Origin: Macrostomum hystrix
Taxonomy: Eukaryota; Platyhelminthes; Macrostomidae
Length of the DNA stretch: 64,000 nt
Direction: 5' to 3'
Assembly: GCA_950097015.1 (NCBI GenBank)
Contig: CATNEN010000039.1
Coordinates: 8,758,501-8,822,500, forward strand
This document shows positions 44,636 through 55,954 of the stretch, one piece after another (position 1 is the first letter of the stretch; the number at the start of each line of letters is the position of its first letter). The position numbers and the translations under genes were made by a program. A model generated the notes under the pieces. It was not told where the DNA came from and ran no database searches. It was given only the letters and a program-made list of their open reading frames with translations.

Positions 44636-44916
44636 TGTCGGGCTATGTCAATTGTTAGTGCAGTCACAGTCGTTGTTGTAATAGTTCAGTTTATTTAAGT
44701 GCGCGCGCGCCACCCCCGCCGCTGTTATTTACTTTGATGTGTCTTACACAACCACCCATCCTCCACCCTATTGTTATCTCGTGTGATTGCTGAATCATGC
44801 CTGTCTGGCACAATATATATTGATCGAAGGTGCACGGCTAGAGTTTGCGCTTGTGACTGTCCTGCAACCTGCTCAATGCGTTTGCTTCTGTTCTTCAATT
44901 AACCCACGACTTCACA
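44636..44916 (+). repeat. Left LTR
   Basis: 281 bp, TGTCGGGCTATG...CGACTTCACA. An alternating GCGCGCGCGCC stretch lies at 44701-44711 and an AATATATATTGATC block near 44811-44824 could serve as a TATA-like element. Confidence 0.97.
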
Positions 44917-44917
44917 T

Positions 44918-44930
44918 TGGCGACGAGGAT
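44918..44930 (+). other. Primer-binding site, complementary to tRNA-Ser(GCT) 3' end
   Basis: TGGCGACGAGGAT starts one base after the LTR. It is the reverse complement of CCA plus discriminator G and the acceptor stem CCTCGTC of animal tRNA-Ser(GCT), as I recall that tRNA. Its last two bases are the first two of the gag ATG (44929). Confidence 0.75.
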
Positions 44931-47900
44931 GGCTGCGACTATTCCTACACTCTCTGCAAACTCTGATGTTGAGGTTTACATCGAGAGGCTAGATCAGTAC
45001 CTGGTCTACAAGGAAGTTAAAGACGAAGCGAAGGTTGCAACCCTGATCACAGTCATTGGAGAAGAGGCATACAAGCTGCTCCGCAACCTGTGCCTGCCAG
45101 ACGCAGTGTCCTCCAAGCCCTACGAAACGTTGACACAGCTGCTGAAGGATCACTACGCTCCAAAAACATCAATGCTCTCGGCCAGATTTCGTTTTCAGCA
45201 GCGCATCCAGAGACCCGGCGAGAGCTTCACCGACTTCGTTGCCGGTCTCAAAGCAGCTTCTGAGCACTGCAAGTTCGGCATTACTCTGACCGAGAGGCTA
45301 CGCGACCAGCTCATCTTCGGCATACGCAGTGACGCCCACCGAGCGAAGCTTCTGGAAGTCGAGGATCCGACTTTTGATGCCCTGACTAAGAAGATTGAAA
45401 CGCTGGAGACGGCAGAGATGTCCTCATCCGAGATGACACACAGGGCCGAGCCAGTGGCCCACCTGCGCCCGCACAGGAACCCGTCTGGAGCCAAGGGAGT
45501 CAAGGACGTCTGCAGGCAAGCTCCTCGCCGGTCAGCTGCCAGCTTCGCTGACCCAGCTCGGGCAGCGCAGTCGTGCTCGGCCGCAAGTGCGTGTGCAAGC
45601 TGCGGCGGCGCCCATAGTCGGCAGCAGTGTAAGCTGCGCGAGGCCAAATGCCACGGCTGCGGTAAGGTCGGCCACATCCGGAAGGTGTGCAAGTCATCCA
45701 GGCTGCACAAAGTAGATCCCGAGCCGGCTGAGGCGCAGGAGCCCCTTTTCAGCCTTAGGCAAGGCGGATCAAGCAAGGGACTGGTAGTCAAGTTGCTTGT
45801 TCAGGGCAGCCCATGCTGTTTCGAGGTGGACACCGGGTCCGCCCTCACTGTCATACCCAAGAACCTGCAAGAGGAGGTCCTGCCGGACTTGCGCTTGTCG
45901 CCGACCTCCACGGTGCTGCGTACCTACACTGGAGAAAGCTTTCGGCCAGTCGGGCAGGCGGAGGTCACCGTCCAGCACAACAGCCAGGACCTGCGGCTGC
46001 CACTGCTGGTCGTCGAACAAGGCGACGTCGCGTTGCTCGGCCGAGACTGGCTGGCGAAGCTGAAACTTGACTGGCCGAGGATCTTCGGGCAAGTCAACTC
46101 GGTGACTGGCGAGGCGGATGGTCTGATCGCGCAGTTTCCCGAGGTCTTCCAAGGCGGCCTGGGCACCTATCGGCACGGCGAGGTGAAGCTGCACATGCCT
46201 GCGGAGGCTAAGCCACGCTTTTTCAAGGCCAGGCCGGTCCCCTACGCGCTCCGAGAACGCGTTGACGACGAGCTTCGGCGGATGGAGGCGGACGGCATCA
46301 TCACATCAGTCAAGTACTCAGACTGGGCGGCGCCCATCGTGCCCGTGGTTAAGAAGAACGGTGCAGTGCGGATCTGCGGAGACTATAAGCTGACCTACAA
46401 TGCGGAGGCTACGCCAGAGCTGTACCCGCTGCCGCGCATCGAAGACTTGTTCGCTAAGTTGGGCGGCGGCTGCAAGTGGTCCAAGCTGGACATGTCGAAC
46501 GCCTTTCTGCAGCTGCCCCTGTCTAAGGACAGTAAGATTTTCTTGACCATCAATACGCAGCGAGGTCTGTTCCAGCTGAACCGCATGCCATTTGGCATCA
46601 ACTGCGCCAGCGCCGTGTTCCAGCGCACGCTCGACTCTCTGCTCGGTGACCTGGAGTCGGTGCAAGTCTTCGTTGACGATATCCTGGTGACAGGCAGAAC
46701 TCTGCAGCATCATCGCGAGAATCTCACCAAGGTCCTTCAACGCCTCCAGGAGGCGGGTCTACGGTTAAACAAGGACAAGTGCGAGTTCTTCCGCGACTCG
46801 GTCGATTACCTGGGCCATCGGATCGACAGCCAAGGTCTGCGGCCGCTGGCGGAGAAGGTGACGGCAGTGCAGGACGCGCCGGCGCCCACTGATTGCAGTC
46901 AGCTTCGAGCCTATCTCGGCATGCTAACTCACTACGGTAAGTTTCTGCCTCATCTGTCTACCGTGGTCGCTCCGCTCAACCAGTTGCTGACTAAGAACGC
47001 CCGCTGGTGCTGGGGAGAGCCCCAGCAGCTGGCCTTCCAGAGGTCCAAGCGCCTACTGCTCGAGTCTCCGGTGCTTGTTCACTACGACTCGAAGCTGCCG
47101 CTGCGATTAGAGTGCGACGCCAGCCCCTACGGACTCGGCGTGGTGCTGACACATCGCATGGACGGCCAGGACCGAGCGATCGCCTTCGCCAGCCGCAGCC
47201 TGACTACGGCTCAGAAGGGCTACTCGCAGCTGGACAAAGAGGCCCTTGCGATCATGTTCGGCCTCCAGCGTTTCAATCAGTTCCTGCAAGGCCGCAAATT
47301 TGTCATCGTGACCGACCACAAGCCGCTCCTGGGACTTCTAGGCGAGCACAAAGGCATCCCTGAGCACGCGGCTGCCCGCATGCAGCGCTGGGCGATCCGC
47401 TTGGCTGGTTATGACTACGTGCTTGAGTTCCGGCCCACCAGCAAACACGCAAACTGCGATTCACTGTCCCGGCTGCCGCTGCCGAGACAGTTCGAGGAGG
47501 AGCCGGCCGTAAACGCCCTGCTGCTCGACGAGGAGACCGGGTCTGCTATCACGGCTCAGGCGGTGGCACGGCACACGCGTTCGGATGCTACCCTCGGCCG
47601 GGTGCTTCGCTGCCTGCAGACTGGCGCCCCGATGGCGTCGTCGGACCTGACGGACTTCGCGAGGCGGCAAGACGAGCTGAGCGTCGAGCAGGGCTGCGTG
47701 CTGTGGGGTGCCCGAGTAGTGGTACCGACGGCCCTGCGGCAAGGCGTGCTGGATGAGCTTCACCAGGCGCACCCCGGCATCAACCGCATGCGAGCGCTGG
47801 CCCGCAGCTACGTCTGGTGGCCCGGTCTGGACAGGCAGCTCGAGACGACCATCAAGGCCTGCCGGACTTGCATGCTGAACCAGGCCGATCCGCCCAAGGC

Positions 47901-48852
47901 GCCGGTGCAGCCGTGGCCGTTCCCAGCCGAACCGTGGGCAAGGCTGCACATTGACTTCGCCGGGCCCGTCAACGGCCGCACCTACCTGGTCATTGTGGAC
48001 GCCTTCAGTAAGTGGCCGGAGGTTCTGCAGGTGCACAGTGTGACGGCGGCGGCGACCATTGAGCGTCTTCGTGAGGTGTTCGCGAGACTGGGCATTCCGC
48101 GCGTGCTGGTCTCTGACAACGGCACGCAGTTTACCTCAGGGGAGTTCAGCGAGTTCACCAGGCGCAACGGCATTCGTCACGTCTTCTCGGCGCCCTTCCA
48201 CCCGGCCACTAACGGCCAGGCGGAGAGATTCGTGCAGGTGCTCAAGCGACATCTGCTCAAGAGCGGCCACTCGACAGCCGCACTGCAACAAATGCTAATT
48301 TCCTACCGCAACACGCCGCACTCAATCACCGGCGCGGCCCCCAGTCAGCTGCTCATCGGTCGCAGACTACGCAGCCGGCTGGACCTACTGATGCCATCGC
48401 TGACGAACAGCATGCAGCAGCGCCAAGAGCAGCAAGTGGAGCAGCAGCCGCGAGCACGCGAGTTCCATGCCGGCGACCCAGTGCTGCTGCGCGACTTCAG
48501 CTCGGAGGCCAGGACCGGCGGCGGCCGCTGGACAGAGGGCACTGTCGTTTCCGCCGGGTCCCGCAACTGCGCCGTCGATGTTCGCGGAACTATCCACCGG
48601 CGGCACACAAACCAGCTGCTGTCGGCCGCCCTCCCACCGCCGACAACTCCCGTGACCCCGCTAGTAGTCACAGCCGAGGCACCGTCGACCTTGGCGGAGC
48701 CTGGCGGTCAGGACATCGAGGCGCCGACAGTCGGGGCAGCCGCCGACGCCACCGACGCCGCCGACGCTAGCGATGCAACGTCCCCGACAGACACACCAGC
48801 TCGTCGCTACCCGCTACGGCAAAGGCGACCACCCGAGCGGTTGCAATCGTGA
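44929..48852 (+). CDS. Ty3/gypsy Gag-Pol polyprotein, single frame
   Basis: An intact frame of 1,307 residues from ATG 44929 (an in-frame TTG lies at 44917, inside the PBS region). Domains in order: Gag capsid-like (to ~residue 200), a CCHC zinc knuckle (CHGCGKVGHIRKVC, ~245), retropepsin DTGS (~305), reverse transcriptase with FVDD (~585), RNase H (CDASPYG, DKEALAI, TDHKPL; ~730-800), integrase with an HHCC finger (HPGINRM...CRTC, ~950-985) and the D, D, E triad (HIDFAG, SDNGTQF, NGQAERF; ~1010-1100), then a variable tail. No frameshift separates gag and pol, unlike many relatives. All catalytic residues I can check are present, so it may be active. No env. Confidence 0.96.
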   Translation: MAATIPTLSANSDVEVYIERLDQYLVYKEVKDEAKVATLITVIGEEAYKLLRNLCLPDAVSSKPYETLTQLLKDHYAPKTSMLSARFRFQQRIQRPGESFTDFVAGLKAASEHCKFGITLTERLRDQLIFGIRSDAHRAKLLEVEDPTFDALTKKIETLETAEMSSSEMTHRAEPVAHLRPHRNPSGAKGVKDVCRQAPRRSAASFADPARAAQSCSAASACASCGGAHSRQQCKLREAKCHGCGKVGHIRKVCKSSRLHKVDPEPAEAQEPLFSLRQGGSSKGLVVKLLVQGSPCCFEVDTGSALTVIPKNLQEEVLPDLRLSPTSTVLRTYTGESFRPVGQAEVTVQHNSQDLRLPLLVVEQGDVALLGRDWLAKLKLDWPRIFGQVNSVTGEADGLIAQFPEVFQGGLGTYRHGEVKLHMPAEAKPRFFKARPVPYALRERVDDELRRMEADGIITSVKYSDWAAPIVPVVKKNGAVRICGDYKLTYNAEATPELYPLPRIEDLFAKLGGGCKWSKLDMSNAFLQLPLSKDSKIFLTINTQRGLFQLNRMPFGINCASAVFQRTLDSLLGDLESVQVFVDDILVTGRTLQHHRENLTKVLQRLQEAGLRLNKDKCEFFRDSVDYLGHRIDSQGLRPLAEKVTAVQDAPAPTDCSQLRAYLGMLTHYGKFLPHLSTVVAPLNQLLTKNARWCWGEPQQLAFQRSKRLLLESPVLVHYDSKLPLRLECDASPYGLGVVLTHRMDGQDRAIAFASRSLTTAQKGYSQLDKEALAIMFGLQRFNQFLQGRKFVIVTDHKPLLGLLGEHKGIPEHAAARMQRWAIRLAGYDYVLEFRPTSKHANCDSLSRLPLPRQFEEEPAVNALLLDEETGSAITAQAVARHTRSDATLGRVLRCLQTGAPMASSDLTDFARRQDELSVEQGCVLWGARVVVPTALRQGVLDELHQAHPGINRMRALARSYVWWPGLDRQLETTIKACRTCMLNQADPPKAPVQPWPFPAEPWARLHIDFAGPVNGRTYLVIVDAFSKWPEVLQVHSVTAAATIERLREVFARLGIPRVLVSDNGTQFTSGEFSEFTRRNGIRHVFSAPFHPATNGQAERFVQVLKRHLLKSGHSTAALQQMLISYRNTPHSITGAAPSQLLIGRRLRSRLDLLMPSLTNSMQQRQEQQVEQQPRAREFHAGDPVLLRDFSSEARTGGGRWTEGTVVSAGSRNCAVDVRGTIHRRHTNQLLSAALPPPTTPVTPLVVTAEAPSTLAEPGGQDIEAPTVGAAADATDAADASDATSPTDTPARRYPLRQRRPPERLQS

Positions 48853-48900
48853 TTAGGGACTCGAATGGACTATGCGGATCGACTGGGATGTTTCTAGCCT

Positions 48901-48910
48901 AGGGGGGAGA
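48901..48910 (+). other. Polypurine tract
   Basis: AGGGGGGAGA directly abuts the right LTR (48911), the expected plus-strand primer site. Confidence 0.85.
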
Positions 48911-49191
48911 TGTCGGGCTATGTCAATTGTTAGTGCAGTCACAGTCGTTGTTGTAATAGTTCAGTTTATTTAAGTGCGCGCGCGCCACCCCCGCCGCTGT
49001 TATTTACTTTGATGTGTCTTATACAACCACCCATCCTCCACCCTATTGTTATCTCGTGTGATTGCTGAATCATGCCTGTCTGGCACAATATATATTGATC
49101 GAAGGTGCACGGCTAGAGTTTGCGCTTGTGACTGTCCTGCAACCTGCTCAATGCGTTTGCTTCTGTTCTTCAATTAACCCACGACTTCACA
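48911..49191 (+). repeat. Right LTR
   Basis: 281 bp, identical to the left LTR except for T at 49022 (C at 44747). Followed by the GTAAC target duplication. Confidence 0.97.
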
Positions 49192-49196
49192 GTAAC

Positions 49197-51770
49197 AAAA
49201 AATATTAACAATTTATGCGCCCTGACTTTTGTCCTTACTTGTGTGAGAATAGCCGTGCACTGTATTAGACAGTACTTAACCAAATTTGGGAATTATTTTT
49301 AATACTATTTTACTTGTCCGAGTCTGTCCATCATCGTCTGGCTCAACTAAATTAGACTCACCTTAGACCTCAGTCTCGTTAAACTCAATTTGACTAACTT
49401 CGTCTGTCCGGTGAGTTGTAGTAAGTCGGCAGCTCCCGACCGCCTCCGGTTACACTGAAAGTTAATTCGAGAGAAGCTTGTCCCACGCATTTCCACGACA
49501 CCTGTGCCTGCAAAACGTTGCCCTGTTTATAACAAATTCTTAACTTTTGACTTTACAGCCTGATGCATAGTAGGGCTGACAATTTTAAATAGTTGAAAAG
49601 AATAATTTTTCCGACTTCGATCCAATTTTCCTAATTTTATCTGCTGAGCACATGGCATGCTTCTGACACATTCTCAGCCTTTGTCTGCTCGGAGCAGTCA
49701 ATTATAAAACGGCGAGGTTTTGACGAGCGGCATTTGCTGAACCGTTAACTAACTTGGCAAGGAGAAATAACTGCCACTTTCAAGTAAAAAATTTTACGTG
49801 TTTATTGATTGTAGCGTCGCCGTCTCATCGTATCTTGTCGATCAGAATCCTTTATACGAGTAATTAAACGTCACAAAAACTCGGTGCATGGATTGAAAGC
49901 GTCTGGGAAAAAGCTGAAGTGTAAACAATATTCCGGCGGCACCATGTTAACAAACCTTATAGACTCAAGTTCTTATCTACGAGTACTCAGGGAAGGACTG
50001 CTAGACAAGCCTCATACGCATTTCTATTGGATGCCTATCAATCAATCTGTACCACAACTTGCATGGACCAGTTTAGCCGGCGCTGCGATATTTACACGGC
50101 TAAGTGCTTGCATATTCTTTATTTTTATTTTCAGAAGGAGCTTACAGAGATTGCGTGAGCTCGAGGCAGGGGCTACCGTGCCGCAGATGCCCAGCCCATA
50201 TTCTTCGAGGCCCGCATTAGCTCGTCACATTTCGTCATCATCCGGCCGGTGGCGTGTCGGTTCTGCTCCGCAGTTCTGACCGTCCCGCGGGGAGTCGCTC
50301 GCCCGTTGCGTGCCGCAGCGAATATGAAAAGCAGCGAGAATTGTAATTCTTCTTTAAGACGAAGGAAGGGGAAAGTCTGAAAGTAATTCTTCGGCATTAA
50401 GTTATGCAGGAATATGAAATTTCGCGACCTGATGCGCAAAGCGGATGAGCGTCCGCAATGGCGTGACAACGCAAATTATTGGCTTGGACTCACTGACTGC
50501 TGACCAACAGCACCGGGGTATGATCGGTGTGATAAGCGAACTCAGTGTCTAATTAGGACTCTTGGCTTCATCCGAAATTTGAATGACTCCATATTACTGT
50601 CCGCTCGCGCTTTTGAGTCCTGGTATTGAAGACGAAGTAATTTTAGTGAATAGTTCCGAGCCCTGCTAGTATCGTCGATAAGACTGATGTTTTCAAAGAC
50701 ATAGAAAGTGGTGGACATTTAAAAGTTGTTCCGGTTGCATTGCAATAAAAATGCATTAGAAAACCTGCCGTTTTATGAAACCTGATTTGAGGATTGCTAT
50801 TTTATGAGTTTTATCTAATCGTGCACAATTAGTGAGACTTCTATTGTTCTGTCTGTCGCTTAAGCTGATATGATGGCAGATATAATGAGCTGATGTTATG
50901 GCTGAAATACGATTCTAGCTAAGCTGTTATCGTATTATGGCTAAGATGCTATGAGATTATGACTAAAATGCTATCAGATTATGGCTAAAATGCTATGAGA
51001 TTATGGCTATACTTCAGTGAGGTTGCTAAACAGGTGCTTAACATGAAACTTTAAATTATTTAGCGATTAGGAATTTTACGGAATCCACTGGGGTCCCCGA
51101 AGGTGGGCAAAGCTTTCTCGCACTGAACTGAATTCCAATGTAATCTGTAACATTTGCCGACCTGAACTCGTTGCATTCTCAATACGTGAGTGTACTGAGT
51201 ACCCCCAGTTCCATGGATGAATGATTGGCGTTGAACATTTGACGGAGCTAAGAACTTCAAAGCTTAGGAAATGAAAAAAAATTATTAAATCTTAACCTGA
51301 CGCCGCAGACTTCCGGTCGCAGGAACTGCTCAGAAAGTACTTTCAATTAGATTAATGAACTGCAATTGGCCGTGTCGTGTGTTAAATTTTTAAATAGCGC
51401 GCATGCTCTAAGCTTCAATCGAAACAAATGAAGTATGAAATCCGCTTTCCTTTTGGCTTTACCAGATTTGAAAGAGAAGAGAAAATGAAAATGAAACAAT
51501 GATTGTATTTGTGCAGTACGCCACGCATGCTGCTGTAATTAAATTTGAGAAAGGCGAGGCATGTCATCTCTGTCAGACCAAGAGAGGCTGAGGCTGAGTT
51601 TCCAAGAGCAATGGCAAGATAATGAGCGAGTTGCATTCACTGAATTCCAAAATTAGACCTTTCGTATTTCAAAATTTGCTGATCTCTAATGGGCTAGCTT
51701 TGCTGCAAGTTCAAATTCTGAAATGTTACATTAAGCTGCTAGGAGTGTGTGGCTGTGGGCGAGCAGGGCT
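49197..51770. other. Gene-free stretch
   Basis: Unique AT-rich sequence. A few ATTATGGCTAAAATGCTATGA direct repeats occur at ~50930-51010. Short open frames near 49884-50280 and 50173-50469 lack splice signals and similarity. Confidence 0.5.
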
Positions 51771-51773
51771 GTG

Positions 51774-52095
51774 GGCAATGGCACATCACTTGGTTACACA
51801 GACCTGCAGCCAGCGAGGAGGCAATTCTGCCCATTTCGCTGACTCCTGAGCATACACGCACACAGATACTGTACGCAGGTACACGCTCACACAGGTGTGA
51901 CTTTCTCCGTCAGGCAGTGTACACTGCCACAGTGCCTTCTAGGTTGGCCCTCAAGGATGTAAATTGCACGACAAGCCCCCAAGCCTTCTCTCCGAGTCTG
52001 CGTCCCAAATAAATGTGGCCTCACCGTGGAATCGAACTTAGGGACAGTGGTGCGTTAAACGCATTAACGGCTCTGCAACCGACCTCCGTGGCTAA
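51774..52095 (-). mobile_element. tRNA-derived SINE, minus orientation, most complete copy
   Basis: Plus-strand reading: GGCACATCACTTGGTTACAC, GCAGCCAGCGAGGAGGCAAT, CGCTGACTCCTGAGCATACA, CTCACACAGGTGTGAC, TGTAAATTGCACGACAAGCC, GCCTTCTCTCCGAG, AAATAAATGTGGCC, then GGAATCGAACTTAG (perfect reverse B box GTTCGATTCC) and the reversed A-box region GCATTAACGGCTCTGCAACC. The element is ~320 bp. Confidence 0.88.
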
Positions 52096-53165
52096 GCTTA
52101 GGCTCCTACGAATATCATTTTTTATATATTGATCGACAAAAACCATCGCTCTGTTGAAATGCAAGACGGTCAGTTTGAAAGCTATGAAAAACCGTGATTC
52201 AGTATAGTAAGTAACTTTACTCCCAATTCTCCCAGGAGTTATTATTATCGGCTTAGTCATGGCTTCAGTTGTAGAGGCAGGGAAGTTGACGATTTGTTTT
52301 GTGGAACGCATAGAGAAGTCGATTGTATTATTAAAGTCGGCTTTCGGACTCAAAGGTCTCAAGCAGCATTCCATATTATATTTACACAGCCCCTTGAGAT
52401 TTCGGAATTGCATTTTGGGCCTCAGAATTGGCCGTTTCGCAAAAGTCCGCATTAAAAAGTTTCTATAGCATAATTACAATTCTAAAAAGACATTGAGCCG
52501 AAAAAACTACTCGTATTATTTCTAGGTGTCATTAGCCAATCTTAATTGAAAAATGTTAGCAGTCTCGCTCAGCCTTTGCAGAAACGCAAATAAAGCGATA
52601 GCCATTACGACATTGGGCATGTCATTCGAAATGTCAAAAGCGGCCTTCTCGCCAAAGTCTATAAAAAATGGATCAGAGGCAGGAATATTAAAGTGCACGA
52701 ATTTTCAGCCAAGTGTATCGCATCCGGCACTTTTTCCTAGGGTGCAAATGCGATTCATTAATGAGTACTGGAGCCATTATCGTGTAAAAAAACTGACGAA
52801 TTACTAATGCTTAGTACCAAATCATTTATATTTCATGACTAGGAGACTGGCACCAATGCGCATGAAGTCATGACTTAGCTATCTACAAAAACTAAACTAA
52901 ACTACAAAAACTTTTCATGCCTTTTTCAGCGGTAATTCAATTAAATATTTGTTGTCCAACCAGCAACTTGCATGAATTCGTCAGGTTTTCTATCAGCTTG
53001 AGCCTGCGCACAGAACGCATGACACATTCGCTAATTTCAACTGGCAGAGACAATGAAACCAAGGGGATGTGCACAAAGTAAAGCTGTTATACTTTTGAAA
53101 TCACAGTTTGAAAACCTTTGTTTTTGGCTGGACGAAGGCTTTGGATCAGCTCTAAGCCTGCAGTA
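52096..53165. other. Gene-free stretch
   Basis: AT-rich; no exon or element recognised. Confidence 0.5.
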
Positions 53166-53167
53166 AG

Positions 53168-53205
53168 GGAGGTGAGTGGCAGAGCGGTTTACTGTCGAGA
53201 GACCA
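53168..53205 (+). mobile_element. SINE head fragment
   Basis: GGTGAGTGGCAGAGCGGTTT resembles the tRNA-like head at 21300. The body does not follow. Confidence 0.45.
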
Positions 53206-53681
53206 CGCTATTTTCCCTCATGGGGAAAGACCACGGGTAAGTATTTAAAATAACCAGTGCCTACTTTACGATAGCTCCCGAACCGAATGACTGCCGTTTA
53301 TAATGAGCTGGCTTTCAAAGCCGCATCATCGAGACATTCAGCGATTCTTGTCGAAGACCCTGGTGACAAGGACAACTAAAATTGCTGTGTATAAAGCTCT
53401 ACTGCGAATTTATTGTGGTGACTGGGCTTAATTAAGGTGCCCAGTGCACGTTGTGCGCAAGCGAACCCCCCAGTGGTTGTTTATTTATTCGGCCATAATG
53501 GTCATGAGCTCCATCTGGGCTTTTTACGAAGACGGTCATAACATTCGTAGCTTCGACCTAGGAGAATGACGCCTATGAAGCACGTTGAGTCGGCAAATTT
53601 TAACGGTAGCCTAAAGACGTTGAACTATGAGTACTTAATGTACATATTGGCGCTCGAGAATAATTAAACGAACTTATAAAT

Positions 53682-54980
53682 TTAAATTAAATTTAAATAG
53701 TGTCTACATCTGTACATCTGTATCGACGGGAAGGTCATGACGTGACCTCGCCCAATGCGGCTTTCCATGCATGCACCGAAGAAATTTAATTTCCGTGAGT
53801 CCCCGGGTTTTCGCAGAAATTTTCCTAGCATACTACTGATTGGCGAACATGAGCCACATTGTGTCACAAACAAGATAATATTATATAAAAAACTTATTAC
53901 CAATGACATCTGACTACTTTGCCTGAGAAGCAATTCACTTGTCAGCGACTTCAATGAGCTTCGCGGAATCAGCGCTGCCTACCACACGATGACTTAACCA
54001 TATGACGGAACTATGATATTTTTTGCAGCGTAAGCTTCCGTCAACCTGGAGCAGCGTATTATGCCACCCTGGAGCAATAGACTCATCAGAAGATTTCAGA
54101 AGCTGTATGCTGTACGCCAATTATTGTCAAAAAGTGCAGTCGAAGGTTTTACTAGTCTGTGCCAACAGCAGCGGCAGCGGGACGGTCAACGAAGTTGGAC
54201 GCAGGCAGACTGTGCATTCAAAAGTTTTTAATTCCAGAACGGGTTTCGCCGTCAGAACCCCGAAAAAGAATAGTTCGCATGGACTGCAATAGGAAGAAGC
54301 AGATAAACAAAAAGTGTCGGCGCCCGCTAGCTACCAGGGGCCGATGCGTCTAGTCACGCCATCGAAAATGTGTGAAGTAGGCATTGACGGCGACGCTTCT
54401 TCGAGTTTTGCGGTTGGAAAAAGCGCATCGTAGCTGTTCGCTGCAGCTGTGCATGGTGGACCTGCCATCAGTCTTAACAACGCATTTGATGCAACAACTT
54501 CCGCAGATTCAGTTGCGGACGCTAAGCAAACCGAAGGCGATGAGAACTTACTGAGCCTGCATCCGAGTCAGTGCATACAAGCGGTTGCCTCTTCTTCACT
54601 CACACTATCTAACCATGCAATTCAGCATTGCTTGTACAACGACTCACCCAATTCTTCCTCAGCTCTACGAGACATTGTAACTCGCATTGTAGAGCTAATT
54701 CTCAACTGGGGTGACACCAGCGGCGTGAACGCGGCCTTGGTTTTAGCACCTAGGCGACATCAGAAAAACAGCATCGAGCGTGGATGCAAACGTCAGGTTC
54801 AATGGAGGCTGGCACAAACGCCATCGTCATCGACGGTGTCCATTGCGGAGTCGGTTGCGCTCGGATGATTCGCAACCCAGAGCCTTCTCTGGTGGACGGA
54901 CTGGACTGCCTTATAATCCATGCGAATTACATTACATGGATTACATGCGGTCAGGGCCTAGCCGCTCTCTAGGTTCCTGA
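53682..54980. other. Uncharacterised open stretches
   Basis: Minus-strand frames at 53682-53954 and 53935-54120 overlap end to end, and plus-strand frames at 54159-54353 and 54449-54868 follow. The 139-codon frame at 54449-54868 begins with a GTG-type codon and is Ser/Ala-rich. Base use is more GC-rich than the flanks, which may mean decayed coding sequence, perhaps transposon-derived. I recognise no family and cannot assign exons. Confidence 0.25.
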
Positions 54981-54984
54981 TTTT

Positions 54985-55565
54985 CAGCTTCTGTCAGTAA
55001 ATCTGACTAGAACTTTTCAATGCCTAAAACTGGCGTGAGCCTTTCATTTTCAATAAAAAAAATATTTTTTGGCTGATTTCAAAGCGCATAACTCAGATTT
55101 ACTATTGCGTCTCTTTGTTTGTGTAATTTTCAAGAGAACAGCTGCACACACTAAATTAAAAAAAAGTAATTTAGAGTAGAAATTTTGAGTCCTGTCGAAA
55201 TTCGCCAGACTGCCGAAAAAGCCGATCAAGCTTGGCACTTGACATTAGCAATTCAATTAAATATTACTTCTATATTTTGCAACTCTTTTGAGATCATGGT
55301 CATTGAATGTTAAGTCGACCTGAGTAGTTCTCAATATTTCGGCAAATTTATTATAGAATGCGTCGGTTTACCCTGAACATGTATTACTGTTGATGGCCAG
55401 GGGCCTGCGATCGGTAATTTATTATTAGAAAATAACCCAAAAGCTAAGCTTAAAATGGATTTCATGTCACGCACAAATTTCAAGCCGTGCTGCAAATGTT
55501 CAAACTTTTTACTCACCGTTAGTACAAATTGCGTCTGATTTGGCATAAAATCTATTTATAGCCAG
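54985..55565. other. AT-rich spacer
   Basis: No gene is visible between the open stretches above and the recombinase cluster. Confidence 0.5.
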
Positions 55566-55570
55566 CCTGG

Positions 55571-55578
55571 CCATAGAC
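55571..55578 (+). other. CCATAGAC site left of recombinase locus A
   Basis: GGCCATAGACAAAAC, 377 bp beyond the stop codon of the 511-residue recombinase. An inverted copy (GTCTATGG) lies at 55749-55756. Role inferred only from position. Confidence 0.4.
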
Positions 55579-55954
55579 AAAACTTTTTCTTGAATTCTGT
55601 GTAGACTACAAGAGAAATTATCGATCTACGAGAGATAAAGCAGGGTTGAAACACAGTATACTATGTTTGATGGGTCTCCTTAGTTTGGGTCTGAGGAGAG
55701 TCAGTGCCATTTTATTTAATCCCCGGCATGGCCCAGCCAACAGTCTATGGCTGTCATTTAACTGGCCGGGCCAAGAAATCAGTAATTTAATTGACCGGGC
55801 CATTAAACGCCATATAGCAAAATTCAAAATTAAGGATAAGCAGAACATAATGAACAGTAATTTATTAGCATGACAGAACAGCACGAACTCAACAGCTGGC
55901 AGATAGACATCACAAGAATTGTTACACGAAATTGTCAAGTCTACACGCTCTTCA

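Larger units (their letters stand above)
44636..49191 (+). mobile_element. Complete Ty3/gypsy LTR retrotransposon (4,556 bp)
   Basis: Two 281-bp LTRs bound a single uninterrupted gag-pol frame. The insertion is flanked by a perfect 5-bp target duplication, GTAAC (44631-44635 and 49192-49196). The LTRs begin TGT and end ACA and differ at one base only (44747 C, 49022 T), indicating a very recent insertion. A primer-binding site follows the left LTR and a purine tract precedes the right LTR. There is no envelope-like frame. It lies 386 bp downstream of the GPCR stop codon. Confidence 0.97.

Noticed and set aside
45195-48671. Minus-strand and off-frame ORFs inside the Ty3/gypsy element
   Set aside because: Shadows of the GC-rich gag-pol frame; no independent motifs.
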